In this document: piece by piece, positions 13,938 through 23,424 of the stretch
Layout of the letters: every line of letters begins with the position of its first letter
Position numbering within the stretch: the stretch's first letter is position 1
Assembly: GCF_042643245.1 (NCBI RefSeq)
Contig: NZ_JBHRSK010000004.1
Span: 310,001-374,000, forward strand
DNA: 64,000 bases
Direction of reading: 5' to 3'
Source: Acidimangrovimonas pyrenivorans
GTDB taxonomy: Bacteria > Pseudomonadota > Alphaproteobacteria > Rhodobacterales > Rhodobacteraceae
Notes under the pieces: generated by a model
The model's input: only the letters and a program-made list of their open reading frames with translations
Databases searched by the model: none
What the model was told of the DNA's origin: nothing
Position numbers and translations under genes: made by a program

Positions 13938-16268
13938 GTGGCCGAAGCCGCATCCGCTCTGCATCCTGTCACCCGCACCGCCCTGACATTGGCGCCGCGG
14001 GCCGGGCTGTTGCTGCTTGTCGGGCTGGCCTGCCTCGCCGCGGCGCCTCTGGCCTCGGGGCCGGGGCGGCTGCCGCTGGCGGCGGCAGGGGCCACGCTAG
14101 CGGCGCTGGCGGCGCTGATCCGGACCGTGGTGCTGGGGCACCGATGGCACGCGGCCGGGTTGAGCCGGCGGGTTCAGGCGCTGGTCGCGCTCGACGCCGC
14201 GCCCAGCATCGGCGCCGACGCCGCGGGCCGGGTGCAATTCCGCAACCGCGCCGCCGAACGGCGCTTCGGTCCGGCGGCAGCCGGGACGCTGGAAGAGGTC
14301 ATGTCCGACCTCTTCGCCCATCCCTCGGCGGTGCTTCTCCGGCTCCAGAGCCGGGCAACGGCGATGGGGGCGGCACAGGAGGAGGTGGCGACGCGCAACG
14401 GGCAGCTGCGCCTCTCGGTGCACGGGATCGGTGCCGGGCTGCTGCTGTGGCGGTTCGAGGAAACGCGGGCGTGGCGGGAACAGGAGCAGGGGCAGGCGCG
14501 GGGCAACCACGGGCAGGGCGACGACGCGATCAGCCTGCCGATGCTGGTCGCCGGGACTTCCGGCACCGTGCTCTTTGCCAACGAGGCGCTGCACCGTCTC
14601 CTGGGCCACCGGCCGAGGACGCTCGAACAGGTCTTTCCGCATCTGCCGCTGCATTCCGGCGAGGAGACCGAGGTCGCCGCCGCCGACGGGCCGCTGCGCG
14701 CTCTGGTGGCCGAACTGGCGAGGCCGGACGGGCGGCGCGAGATCTTCCTGCTGCCGGCCGGCGAGGCGGCCAGTCCCGGCGTCGGGGCGGCGCCGGTCGC
14801 TTTCGAGGATCTGCCCGTCGCCCTGGCCCGGATCGACGCCGCCGGCGGGCTGACCGCGGCCAACCGCCTGGCGCGCGAGCTGCTGGGGCTGGCGCCCGAG
14901 GAACGGCCGGTTTTCGCCGAGCTGGTCGAGGGGCTGGGCCGGCCGGTGGGCGACTGGCTGCGCGATGCCGTCGACGGCCGCCGCGCCCATCCCGAGATGC
15001 TGCGCGCGACTCGGGTCGGGTCCGAGCGTTATCTCCAGGTCGCGCTCCGCCGCACGGTCGCGCATGGCCGGCCCGGCCTTGTCGCGGTGCTCAACGACGC
15101 CACCGAGCTCAAGACGCTGGAAGCCCAGTTCGTCCAGAGCTAGAAGATGCAGGCGATCGGCCAGCTCGCCGGCGGTGTCGCCCATGATTTCAACAACCTG
15201 CTGACCGCGATCTCGGGCCATTGCGACCTGCTGCTGCTGCGCCACGAGCAGGGTGATCCCGATTACGGCGACCTGGTCCAGATCCACCAGAACGCCAACC
15301 GCGCCGCCAGCCTGGTCGGCCAGCTGCTCGCCTTCTCGCGCAAGCAGACGCTGACGCCCGAGACGCTCGACCTGCGCGAGACGCTGTCCGATCTGACCCA
15401 CCTGCTCAACCGGCTGGTGGGCGAGAAGGTGACGCTGAACCTGGGCCACGACCCCGCGCTCAAGGCGATCCGCGCCGACAAGCGTCAGCTCGAGCAGGTG
15501 CTGATGAACCTCGTCGTCAACGCCCGCGACGCCATGCCCGAGGGCGGCGCGATCTGGATCGAGACCGAGAACCGGACGCTGGCGGCCGAGATGCGGCGCG
15601 ACCGCGCGGTGGTGCCGCCGGGCGACTACGTCATCGTCCGGGTCCGCGACGAGGGCACCGGCATCCCGCCCGAGGCGATGAGCAAGATCTTCGAGCCCTT
15701 CTACACCTCGAAGCGCACCGGCGAGGGCACCGGGCTGGGGTTGTCGACGGCCTATGGCATCGTCAAGCAGACCGGCGGCTTCATCTTCGTCGACAGCGTC
15801 CAGGGCACGGGCACGACCTTCTCGCTCTACTTCCCGGCCCACGTGGCGTCGGCCCGGGCGAAGCCGGAGGCGCCGGAGGTGCCGGCGCCGGTGTTGCGCC
15901 AGGGCGTGGGGGTGATCCTGCTGGTCGAGGACGAGGCGCCGGTGCGCGCCTTCGCCGCCCGGGCGCTGCGGCTGCGCGGCTATACCGTGCTCGAGGCCGA
16001 GAATGCCGAGGCCGCGCTCGCGCTGCTGTCCGAGGCGACGCTGGCCGTCGACGTCATCGTCACCGACGTCATCATGCCCGGGCGCGACGGGCCGAGCTGG
16101 GTGCGCGAGGCGCTGGAGACGCGACCCGACACGAGGGTGGTCTTCATCTCGGGCTATGCCGAGGACAGCTTTGCCGAGGCCCAGGCGCGGATCCCCAATT
16201 CGGTCTTCCTGCCCAAGCCGTTCTCGCTGGCCGATCTGACGGCGACGGTGCAGGGGCAGTTGCCGTGA
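13938..16268 (+). pseudogene. cckA: CckA hybrid histidine kinase, interrupted by an in-frame TAG
   Basis: The GTG at 13938 follows a strong GGAGGAAGG site; an ATG at 13899 is the alternative. The first part (401 residues) has a hydrophobic N-terminus (two membrane segments) and PAS-like sensing regions. Codon 402 (15141-15143) is TAG, and the frame then continues unbroken through the kinase and receiver to 16268. Homologues read VQSQKMQAIGQLAGG here, so a single C-to-T change (CAG to TAG) explains the stop. Read through, the protein would have about 776 residues, the normal CckA length. CckA feeds phosphate through ChpT to CtrA, which in Rhodobacterales controls motility and gene transfer agents. 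A sequencing error remains possible. Confidence 0.8.
15147..16268 (+). CDS. C-terminal half of CckA: kinase core plus receiver
   Basis: An ATG two codons after the TAG opens a 373-residue frame. It holds the phospho-acceptor H box GGVAHDFNNLL, the N box MNLVVNARDAM, VRDEGTGIP, FEPFYTSK and GEGTGLGLSTAYGIV of the ATPase domain, then a receiver with VEDEAPVR, the aspartate in VTDVIMPG and the lysine in FLPKPFSL. Re-initiation could give a soluble kinase without sensor domains, but there is no good ribosome site and the first turn of the dimerisation helix is missing. Whether it is made is unknown. Confidence 0.5.
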   Translation: MQAIGQLAGGVAHDFNNLLTAISGHCDLLLLRHEQGDPDYGDLVQIHQNANRAASLVGQLLAFSRKQTLTPETLDLRETLSDLTHLLNRLVGEKVTLNLGHDPALKAIRADKRQLEQVLMNLVVNARDAMPEGGAIWIETENRTLAAEMRRDRAVVPPGDYVIVRVRDEGTGIPPEAMSKIFEPFYTSKRTGEGTGLGLSTAYGIVKQTGGFIFVDSVQGTGTTFSLYFPAHVASARAKPEAPEVPAPVLRQGVGVILLVEDEAPVRAFAARALRLRGYTVLEAENAEAALALLSEATLAVDVIVTDVIMPGRDGPSWVREALETRPDTRVVFISGYAEDSFAEAQARIPNSVFLPKPFSLADLTATVQGQLP

Positions 16269-16294
16269 GGGCGCGCGCGCGGCCGGCGGCGGGC

Positions 16295-16897
16295 TCAGTC
16301 CTCGGCGGCCAGCACCTGCTGGTAGAGCGCGAAATCCTCGGCCCGTTCGGTCCGCAGCCGGGCCTCGATCTCGGGCGACAGCGGCGTGGCGCCCTCAGGC
16401 GAGACATTGACCCGCGGCAGGATGATCTCGCAATCCAGCCGGTCCTCGAGGAAATCGATCAGGCTGTCGATCCGCTCGTAGCGGAAGATGCGGTCGATCT
16501 TGTCCGGCGCCCCGCCCGCCAGGAACCGCGCCTGGGCGCCGACCTGGGCGAATTCGGGCTGGTCCTCGGCCAGGTAGGCGGTGACGAAATCGTCGAAGCT
16601 GAGGGCGCGGGTGCTGCGCGTCGACTCGGCGAGCTCGTCGCGCTGGCGATAGCGATACCAGCTGCCCAGCCAGTCGATCGGCTCGCGCATCAGGGCGACC
16701 ACGGTGAAGGGGCCGCCGGCGGCGGTCTCGAGCATCGGGCCGAGGAAGCGGCGGTAGCGCCAGACCGTGGTGTGCTTGAGCGTCGGCGGCCGCAGGATGG
16801 CCACCTCGGCCAGCGATTCCAGCGCCGTTTCGATCGCGGTCGATCCCGTTTTCGGCGTGGCGAGGAAAACCAGCCGCTGCTCCCAGAATACCAGCAT
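16295..16897 (-). CDS. Sulfotransferase-like protein
   Basis: The 200-residue product begins MLVFWEQRLVFLATPKTGST; the P-loop-like PKTGSTAIETAL is the 5'-phosphosulfate-binding loop of sulfotransferases. A 3'-phosphate-binding REPIDWLGSWYRY segment follows in the middle. It is short for a PAPS sulfotransferase but typical of the alphaproteobacterial sulfotransferase-like family. The acceptor is not predictable. It stands alone between cckA and recA on the opposite strand. Confidence 0.75.
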   Translation of the reverse strand: MLVFWEQRLVFLATPKTGSTAIETALESLAEVAILRPPTLKHTTVWRYRRFLGPMLETAAGGPFTVVALMREPIDWLGSWYRYRQRDELAESTRSTRALSFDDFVTAYLAEDQPEFAQVGAQARFLAGGAPDKIDRIFRYERIDSLIDFLEDRLDCEIILPRVNVSPEGATPLSPEIEARLRTERAEDFALYQQVLAAED

Positions 16898-17036
16898 CTT
16901 TCTGCGTCGCGTCCTTGCCCGTGTCGTGCCGCCCCTGTCGGGCCGACGGCCAAACTATACCGGCCAGGGCCGTGGCAAAAGCCGCATTCGGGAAAAAATC
17001 ATTTGCAATGTTCTCGTTTTGATCTCATAAATGGCG

Positions 17037-17051
17037 GAACAAGGCAGGAAC
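17037..17051 (+). promoter_or_regulatory. LexA (SOS) box upstream of recA, GAAC-N7-GAAC
   Basis: GAACAAGGCAGGAAC is a perfect match to the direct-repeat SOS box known from Rhodobacter and other alphaproteobacteria (GTTC-N7-GTTC on the other strand). It lies 62 bases before the recA start. A weaker half-match, GTTC-N7-GATC, lies at 17010-17024. Confidence 0.75.
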
Positions 17052-17112
17052 ATTGGCGCCGTTGCCAATCTGTTGTCGCCGGGCGTCGGCTATGGAATAA
17101 GGGACTGCAAGA

Positions 17113-18180
17113 ATGGCTACTGCAAACCTCCTCGACTTGAACGGAAAGCGCGAAATGGACAAGCAAAAGGCGCTCGACTCGGCGCTGGCGCAGATCGAAC
17201 GGCAATTCGGCAAGGGCTCGATCATGCGGCTGGGGGCCGACCGCCCGGTGACCGAGATCGAGGCGACCTCGACCGGCTCTCTCGGGCTCGACATCGCGCT
17301 CGGCATCGGCGGGCTGCCCAAGGGCCGGATCATCGAGATCTATGGGCCGGAAAGCTCGGGCAAGACGACGCTGACCCTGCATGCCGTGGCCGAGGAGCAG
17401 AAGAAGGGCGGCGTCTGCGCCTTCGTCGACGCCGAGCACGCGCTCGACCCGGGCTATGCCCGCAAGCTGGGCGTGAACCTGGACGAGCTGCTGATCTCGC
17501 AGCCCGACACCGGCGAGCAGGCGCTGGAGATCGTCGACACGCTGGTGCGTTCGGGCGCGGTCAACCTGGTCGTGGTCGACTCGGTCGCCGCGCTGACCCC
17601 CAAGGCCGAGCTCGAGGGCGACATGGGCGACCACCAGGTCGGCGCCCAGGCCCGGCTGATGAGCCAGGCGATGCGCAAGCTGACCGCCTCGATCGGGCGC
17701 TCGAACTGCATGGTGATCTTCATCAACCAGATCCGGATGAAGATCGGCGTCATGTTCGGCAGCCCGGAAACCACCTCGGGCGGCAACGCGCTGAAATTCT
17801 ACGCCTCGGTCCGGCTCGACATCCGCCGCACCGGCTCGATCAAGGACCGCGACGAGGTCGTCGGCAACTCGACCCGGGTCAAGGTGGTCAAGAACAAGGT
17901 CGCGCCGCCGTTCCGCGAGGTCGAGTTCGACATCATGTATGGCGAGGGTATCTCGAAGATGGGCGAGGTGCTCGATCTCGGCGTCAAGGCCGGCATCGTC
18001 GACAAGTCCGGCGCCTGGTATTCCTACGGCGACGAGCGCATCGGCCAGGGCCGCGAGAATGCCAAGAACTTCCTCAAGTCCAACCCCGGCGTGGCGGGCG
18101 AGATCGAGGGCAAGATCCGCGCCACCCACGGCCTGGCCTTCGACGGCGGCGAGGAGGGCGGCGAGGTCGTCGATCTCTGA
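17113..18180 (+). CDS. recA: Recombinase A
   Basis: The 355-residue product has the Walker A GPESSGKTTL, the LVVVDSVAAL strand, loop L2 region around IGVMFGSPETTSGG and the signature ALKFYASVRLDIRR. It catalyses homologous strand exchange and activates LexA cleavage. The ATG at 17113 follows AAGGGA; a second ATG lies at 17155. The SOS box upstream shows LexA control, and a terminator follows at 18229. Confidence 0.98.
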   Translation: MATANLLDLNGKREMDKQKALDSALAQIERQFGKGSIMRLGADRPVTEIEATSTGSLGLDIALGIGGLPKGRIIEIYGPESSGKTTLTLHAVAEEQKKGGVCAFVDAEHALDPGYARKLGVNLDELLISQPDTGEQALEIVDTLVRSGAVNLVVVDSVAALTPKAELEGDMGDHQVGAQARLMSQAMRKLTASIGRSNCMVIFINQIRMKIGVMFGSPETTSGGNALKFYASVRLDIRRTGSIKDRDEVVGNSTRVKVVKNKVAPPFREVEFDIMYGEGISKMGEVLDLGVKAGIVDKSGAWYSYGDERIGQGRENAKNFLKSNPGVAGEIEGKIRATHGLAFDGGEEGGEVVDL

Positions 18181-18228
18181 CCCCGGGGCCGCGCCGGCCC
18201 GCCTGCGGCGGGCGCGCGAGGACATGAC

Positions 18229-18253
18229 ACGGCCGGGCCTTGCCCGGCCGTTT
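18229..18253 (+). terminator. Rho-independent terminator after recA
   Basis: ACGGCCGGGC (18229-18238), loop CTT, GCCCGGCCGT (18242-18251): a perfect 10-base-pair stem followed by TT. It separates recA from alaS. Confidence 0.7.
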
Positions 18254-18341
18254 CCATGCGGTGCTTGGCGGTGGACAGGCCCGGCGCACGGGGATAAACC
18301 GAAGCGCAACGCCAAGATCCGCCCCGAAGAGGCCCGCAGTC

Positions 18342-20999
18342 ATGCCGTCATTGAACGATATCCGGTCGACCTTTCTCGACTACTACCGCCGCAACGGCCA
18401 CGAGGTGGTCGACAGCAGCCCGCTGGTGCCGCGCAACGACCCGACCCTGATGTTCACCAATGCCGGCATGGTGCAGTTCAAGAACGTCTTCACCGGGGTC
18501 GAGACCCGCGATTACAAGCGCGCGACGACGTCGCAGAAATGCGTCCGTGCCGGCGGCAAGCATAACGACCTCGACAATGTCGGCTATACCGCGCGCCACC
18601 ACACCTTCTTCGAGATGCTGGGGAATTTCTCCTTCGGCGACTATTTCAAGGAAGAGGCGATTCCCTTCGCCTGGGAACTGCTGACCAGGGATTTCGGCCT
18701 GCCGGCCGACAAGCTGCTGGTCACCGTCTACCACACCGACGACGAGGCGGCGGCGATCTGGAAGAAGGTGGCCGGGCTGCCGGACGAGCGCATCATCCGC
18801 ATCCCGACCGACGACAATTTCTGGAGCATGGGCGCGACCGGCCCCTGCGGCCCCTGCTCGGAGATCTTCTTCGACCACGGCCCCGACATCCCCGGCGGCC
18901 CGCCCGGCAGCCCGGACGAGGACGGCGACCGCTTCATCGAGATCTGGAACCTCGTCTTCATGCAGTTCGAGCAGTTCGAGGACGGCAGCCGGCGCGACCT
19001 GGCGGCCCAGTCGATCGATACCGGCATGGGGCTGGAGCGGATCGGCGCCGTGCTGCAGGGCAAGCACGACAATTACGACACCGACCTGATGCGCAGCCTG
19101 ATCGAGGCCTCGGCAAACGCGACGACCACCGATCCCGACGGCACCGGCCGCATCCATCACCGGGTGATCGCCGACCACCTGCGCTCGACCTCCTTCCTGA
19201 TCGCCGACGGCGTCATGCCCTCGAACGAGGGCCGCGGCTACGTCCTGCGCCGGATCATGCGCCGGGCGATGCGCCATGCCCACCAGCTCGGTGCCCAGGA
19301 CCCGCTGATGCACAAGCTGGTGCCGGCGCTGGTGCGCAAGATGGGCGCCGCCTATCCGGAGCTGGGCCGCGCCCAGCCGCTGATCGAGGAGACGCTGAAG
19401 CTCGAGGAAACCCGCTTCCGCCAGACCCTCGACCGCGGCCTGCGGCTGCTCGACGATGAACTGGACAAGCTGCCCTCGGGCGCGCAATTGCCGGGCGAGG
19501 CGGCGTTCAAGCTCTACGACACCTACGGCTTCCCGCTCGACCTGACCCAGGACGCGCTGCGCGAGAAGGGGCTGACCGTCGATGTCGGCGGCTTCGAGGC
19601 GGCGATGGCGGAACAGAAGGCCAAGGCGCGGGCGAGCTGGTCGGGCTCGGGCGAGACCAAGGACGCCGCGATCTGGTTCGACATCGCCGAGGAGCAGGGC
19701 CCGACCGAGTTCCTGGGCTACGACACCGAGGCGGCCGAGGGCCAGGTGATGGCGCTGGTCGTCGACGGCGCCCGGGTCGAGGCCGCCGAGAAGGGCGCGT
19801 CGGTCCAGCTCGTCCTCAACCAGACCCCGTTCTATGCCGAGGCCGGCGGCCAGGTCGGCGATGCCGGTACGCTGAAGACCGAGACCGGCGCGGCGACGAT
19901 CCTCGACACCAAGAAGTCGCAGGGCGTCTTCATCCATGCCGCCGAGGTCACCGAGGGCAGGATCTCCGTCGGCCAGGGCGCGGAGCTGGAGGTCGATCAC
20001 GGCCGCCGCTCGGCGATCCGGGCCAACCACTCGGCCACCCACCTGCTCAACGAGGCGCTGCGCCGGGTGCTGGGCGAGCATATCGCGCAGCGCGGCAGCC
20101 TGAACGCGCCCGACCGGCTGCGCTTCGACTTCAGCCACGCCAAGGCGCTGACCGAGGAGGAACTGGCGACGGTCGAGAACGAGATCAACGCCTATATCCG
20201 CCAGAACGGCCCGGTCGAGACCCGGATCATGACCCCGGACGAGGCCCGCGCCCTCGGCGCCCAGGCGCTGTTCGGCGAGAAATACGGCGACGAGGTGCGC
20301 GTCGTCTCGATGGGCTCGCGGCCGGGGTCGGGCAAGGGCACCGACGGCCAGACCTACAGCCTCGAGCTTTGCGGCGGCACCCATGTCCAGCGGCTGGGCG
20401 AGATCGGGCTCTGCGTCCTGCTCGGCGACAGCGCCTCCTCGGCCGGCGTGCGCCGGATCGAGGCGCTGACCGGCGAGGGCGCGATGCGCTACCTCATCGA
20501 GCAGATGCAGCACCTCAACGAGGTCTCGGCGGTGCTCAAGGCCCAGCCGGGTGAACTGGCCGAGCGGGTGCGCGGGCTCCTCGACGAGCGCAAGGCGCTG
20601 CAGAACGAGGTCGCGCAGCTGCGGCGCGAGCTGGCGATGGGCGGCGGCGGCGCGGCCGGGCCCGAGGTGCAGGAGATCAACGGCGTCAAGTTCACCGCCC
20701 AGGTGCTCTCGGGCGTCTCGGGCAAGGACCTGCCGCCGCTGATCGACGAGCTGAAGGACAAGCTGGGCTCGGGCGCGGTGCTGCTGATCGCCGATACCGG
20801 CGGCAAGGCGGCGGTGGCGGCCGGGGTAACGGGCGACCTGACCGGGACGCTGTCGGCGGTCGAGATGGTGCGGGCGGCGGTGGCCGAGCTGGGCGGAAAG
20901 GGCGGCGGCGGCCGGCCCGATATGGCCCAGGGCGGCGGTGCCGACGCGTCGAAGGCCGATGCGGCCATCAAGGCGGCGCAAGCCGTGATCGGAGGGTGA
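18342..20999 (+). CDS. alaS: Alanyl-tRNA synthetase
   Basis: The ATG at 18342 starts MPSLNDIRSTFLDYYRRNGH, the conserved N-terminus; the open frame extends further upstream without support. The 885-residue product contains the class II core (NDPTLMFTNAGMVQFKN), the editing-domain zinc motif NHSATHLLNEAL with the later CGGTHV, a coiled region, and the C-terminal DHHA1 domain with GGKGGGGRPDMAQGGG. It charges tRNA-Ala and edits mischarged Ser and Gly. Length is normal. A DUF1330 gene follows after one base. Confidence 0.98.
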   Translation: MPSLNDIRSTFLDYYRRNGHEVVDSSPLVPRNDPTLMFTNAGMVQFKNVFTGVETRDYKRATTSQKCVRAGGKHNDLDNVGYTARHHTFFEMLGNFSFGDYFKEEAIPFAWELLTRDFGLPADKLLVTVYHTDDEAAAIWKKVAGLPDERIIRIPTDDNFWSMGATGPCGPCSEIFFDHGPDIPGGPPGSPDEDGDRFIEIWNLVFMQFEQFEDGSRRDLAAQSIDTGMGLERIGAVLQGKHDNYDTDLMRSLIEASANATTTDPDGTGRIHHRVIADHLRSTSFLIADGVMPSNEGRGYVLRRIMRRAMRHAHQLGAQDPLMHKLVPALVRKMGAAYPELGRAQPLIEETLKLEETRFRQTLDRGLRLLDDELDKLPSGAQLPGEAAFKLYDTYGFPLDLTQDALREKGLTVDVGGFEAAMAEQKAKARASWSGSGETKDAAIWFDIAEEQGPTEFLGYDTEAAEGQVMALVVDGARVEAAEKGASVQLVLNQTPFYAEAGGQVGDAGTLKTETGAATILDTKKSQGVFIHAAEVTEGRISVGQGAELEVDHGRRSAIRANHSATHLLNEALRRVLGEHIAQRGSLNAPDRLRFDFSHAKALTEEELATVENEINAYIRQNGPVETRIMTPDEARALGAQALFGEKYGDEVRVVSMGSRPGSGKGTDGQTYSLELCGGTHVQRLGEIGLCVLLGDSASSAGVRRIEALTGEGAMRYLIEQMQHLNEVSAVLKAQPGELAERVRGLLDERKALQNEVAQLRRELAMGGGGAAGPEVQEINGVKFTAQVLSGVSGKDLPPLIDELKDKLGSGAVLLIADTGGKAAVAAGVTGDLTGTLSAVEMVRAAVAELGGKGGGGRPDMAQGGGADASKADAAIKAAQAVIGG

Positions 21000-21000
21000 G

Positions 21001-21285
21001 ATGAGTGCTTTGTGGATCGCCAATGTCGAGGTGCTGGACGCCGAGGCCTATGGCAAATATGCGAAAATCGCGACCGAGGCGATCGCCGCCCATGGCGGCG
21101 AGTTCCTCGCCCGCGGCGGCCGCTACGTCCAGCTCGAGGGCCGTGACCGGGCGCGCAACGTCGTCGCCCGCTTTCCCAGCGTCGAGGCGGCGGTCGAGTG
21201 CTACAACTCGCCGCGCTACCAGGAGGCGCTGAGCCACGCCAAGGGCGCCTCGAACCGCGACCTCGTCGTGGTCGAGGAAGGCTGA
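21001..21285 (+). CDS. DUF1330 family protein
   Basis: The 94-residue product (MSALWIANVEVLDAEAYGKY) has the ferredoxin-like dimeric alpha-beta barrel pattern of DUF1330, including GGEFLARGGRYVQLEGRDRA and the ending YQEALSHAKGASNRDLVVVE. No enzymatic function is known with certainty. It starts one base after the alaS stop and is surely co-transcribed. A paired repeat hairpin follows and probably ends the transcript. Confidence 0.85.
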   Translation: MSALWIANVEVLDAEAYGKYAKIATEAIAAHGGEFLARGGRYVQLEGRDRARNVVARFPSVEAAVECYNSPRYQEALSHAKGASNRDLVVVEEG

Positions 21286-21385
21286 GCGGGCCCCGCTCTT
21301 CGGAGCCGCGCGGCCGCTCATCGCGGGTGGTGCGCAGGAACAGAGATATCGCAGGTTTTGTCTTGCCGTCCCCGCTGGATGCCTC

Positions 21386-21480
21386 CGGCGGGGATATTTT
21401 TCAGCAGAAAGTGGGGACCGGGTCTCCCACTTTCTGCTCGCAAATATCCTCGGGGGGGCGGGGGGCAGACAGCCCCCCGC
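21386..21480. repeat. Inverted pair of the dispersed GGATATTT repeat; large hairpin
   Basis: A full unit of the dispersed repeat lies on the minus strand (21426-21480) and a half unit on the plus strand (21386-21415). The arms 21392-21415 and 21426-21449 match at 21 of 24 positions and enclose ten bases, so the RNA can form a long hairpin. It sits between the convergent DUF1330 and typA genes and likely acts as a two-way terminator. Confidence 0.75.
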
Positions 21481-21518
21481 AGCCGCGGCGCGCTCGGGCG
21501 CGGCGCAATCCCTGCGGA

Positions 21519-23339
21519 TCAGCTCGCGGCGCGGGCCTGGCGCTTGCGCTCGTGCGGATCGAGGAAGCGCTTGCGCAGGCGGATTGCCTTGGGCGTGACC
21601 TCGACCAGCTCGTCGTCGTCGATATAGGCGATCGCCTCTTCCAGGCTCATCCGCACCGGCGGGGTCAGCCGCACCGCCTCGTCCGTGCCCGAGGCGCGGA
21701 CGTTGGTCAGCTTCTTGCCCTTGAGCGGGTTGACCTCGAGGTCGTTCTCGCGGCTGTGCTCGCCGATCACCATGCCCTCGTAGACCGGTTCCTGGGCGCC
21801 GATGAACAGCTTGCCGCGCTCCTCGAGGTTCCACAGCGCATAGGCGACCGAGGTGCCGTTCTCCATCGAGATCAGCACGCCGGCGCGGCGGCCGACGATC
21901 GGGCCCTTGTGCGGCGCCCAGCCGTGGAATAGCCGGTTGAGCACGCCCGAGCCGCGGGTGTCGGTGAGGAATTCGCCGTGATAGCCGATCAACCCACGCG
22001 AGGGCACGTGGGCGACGATCCGGGTCTTGCCGGCGCCGGCGGGCTTCATCTCGATCAGCTCGCCCTTGCGCGGGCCGGTCAGTTTCTCGATCACCGCGCC
22101 GGAATACTCGTCGTCGACGTCGATCACGACCTCCTCGATCGGTTCGAGGTTCTGGCCGTTCTCCTCGCGGAAGATGACGCGCGGGCGCGAGATCGAGAGC
22201 TCGAAGCCCTCGCGGCGCATGTTCTCGATCAGCACGCCCATCTGCAGTTCGCCGCGGCCCGCGACCTCGAAGGCCTCGCCGCCGGGAGTGTCGGTGATCT
22301 TGATGGCGACGTTCTGCTCGGCCTCCTTCATCAGCCGCTCACGGATGACGCGCGACTGGACCTTGGAGCCGTCGCGACCGGCCAGCGGCGAGTCGTTGAT
22401 GCCGAAGGTGACCGAGATCGTCGGCGGGTCGATCGGCTGCGCCGGCAGCGGCACGTCGATCTCGTTGGCGCAGAGCGTGTCGGCGACGGTGGCCTTGGAC
22501 ATGCCGGCGAGGGTGACGATGTCGCCGGCTTCGGCGGCGTCGATCGGCTGCTGGCCGAGGCCGCGGAAGGCGAGGATCTTCGAGACCCGGAACTGCTCGA
22601 TCCGCTCGCCGGTGCGGCTCAGCGCCTTGATCGTCTCGCCGGCCTTCAGCGTGCCGGCCTCGACCCGGCCGGTCAGGATGCGGCCGAGGAACGGGTCGGC
22701 CGACAGCGTCGTCGCCAGCATCTGGAACGGCTGGTCGCGCTTGTCGACCTGCTTCGGCGCCGGGACGTGGCTGACGATCAGGTCGAACAGGGCATCGAGG
22801 TTCTCGCGCGGGCCGTCGAGATCGGTGTCGGCCCAGCCCGAGCGGCCGGAGGCGTAGAGATGCGGGAAGTCGAGCTGCTCGTCATCGGCGCCGAGGCCGA
22901 CGAAGAGGTCGAAGACCTCGTCCAGCGCCCGGTCGGGTTCGGCATCGGGCTTATCGACCTTGTTGAGCACCACGATCGGCCGCAGCCCCAGCGCCAGCGC
23001 CTTGGAGGTGACGAACTTGGTCTGCGGCATCGGGCCCTCGGCGGCGTCCACCAGCAGCACCACGCCGTCGACCATGTTCAGGATCCGCTCGACCTCGCCG
23101 CCGAAATCGGCGTGGCCGGGGGTGTCGACGATGTTGATCCGGGTGCCGGCATGCTCGACCGAGGTGCATTTGGCCAGGATGGTGATGCCGCGCTCGCGCT
23201 CGATATCGTTCGAGTCCATCGCGCGTTCCGTGGTCGCCTGGTTTTCGCGGTAGGTGCCCGACTGCTTGAGAAGTTCGTCGACGAGGGTGGTTTTCCCATG
23301 GTCAACGTGCGCGATGATCGCGATGTTACGAAGGTCCAT
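21519..23339 (-). CDS. typA: Translational GTPase TypA/BipA
   Basis: The ATG at 23339 starts MDLRNIAIIAHVDHGKTTLV; the frame is open upstream but unsupported. The 606-residue product shows G1 AHVDHGKTT, the RGITI switch, G3 DTPGHADFGGEV and G4 NKVDKPDAE, then the EF-G-like domains and the BipA-specific C-terminus ending in a basic tail. It binds the ribosome and helps assembly and stress translation. The length is normal. Confidence 0.97.
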   Translation of the reverse strand: MDLRNIAIIAHVDHGKTTLVDELLKQSGTYRENQATTERAMDSNDIERERGITILAKCTSVEHAGTRINIVDTPGHADFGGEVERILNMVDGVVLLVDAAEGPMPQTKFVTSKALALGLRPIVVLNKVDKPDAEPDRALDEVFDLFVGLGADDEQLDFPHLYASGRSGWADTDLDGPRENLDALFDLIVSHVPAPKQVDKRDQPFQMLATTLSADPFLGRILTGRVEAGTLKAGETIKALSRTGERIEQFRVSKILAFRGLGQQPIDAAEAGDIVTLAGMSKATVADTLCANEIDVPLPAQPIDPPTISVTFGINDSPLAGRDGSKVQSRVIRERLMKEAEQNVAIKITDTPGGEAFEVAGRGELQMGVLIENMRREGFELSISRPRVIFREENGQNLEPIEEVVIDVDDEYSGAVIEKLTGPRKGELIEMKPAGAGKTRIVAHVPSRGLIGYHGEFLTDTRGSGVLNRLFHGWAPHKGPIVGRRAGVLISMENGTSVAYALWNLEERGKLFIGAQEPVYEGMVIGEHSRENDLEVNPLKGKKLTNVRASGTDEAVRLTPPVRMSLEEAIAYIDDDELVEVTPKAIRLRKRFLDPHERKRQARAAS

Positions 23340-23424
23340 ATGTCCGATGCCTTGATGCTGCGCCGCCGCGATACATGCAAAACGCGCCCATGGCCAGAGG
23401 CAAGGCGCCGAATGCGGCGGCGTG

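Noticed and set aside
15141..15143. Pyrrolysine or other read-through at the cckA TAG
   Set aside because: No pyl genes are visible, relatives have glutamine codon CAG here, and the MttB-like protein in the window lacks an internal TAG. Mutation or sequencing error is simpler.
18348..21023. Very long open frame (891 codons) on the minus strand over alaS
   Set aside because: It lies antisense to a certain gene in GC-rich DNA, where the antisense third-position frame is rarely stopped; composition is Arg/Ala/Gly-rich without domains. Similar antisense frames over typA, sufB, the P-type ATPase, guaA and others were dropped for the same reason.
21001..21285. DUF1330 gene as part of the tRNA-editing machinery
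   Set aside because: It is one base after alaS, but nothing in its sequence supports a role in aminoacylation or editing; proximity alone is not enough.
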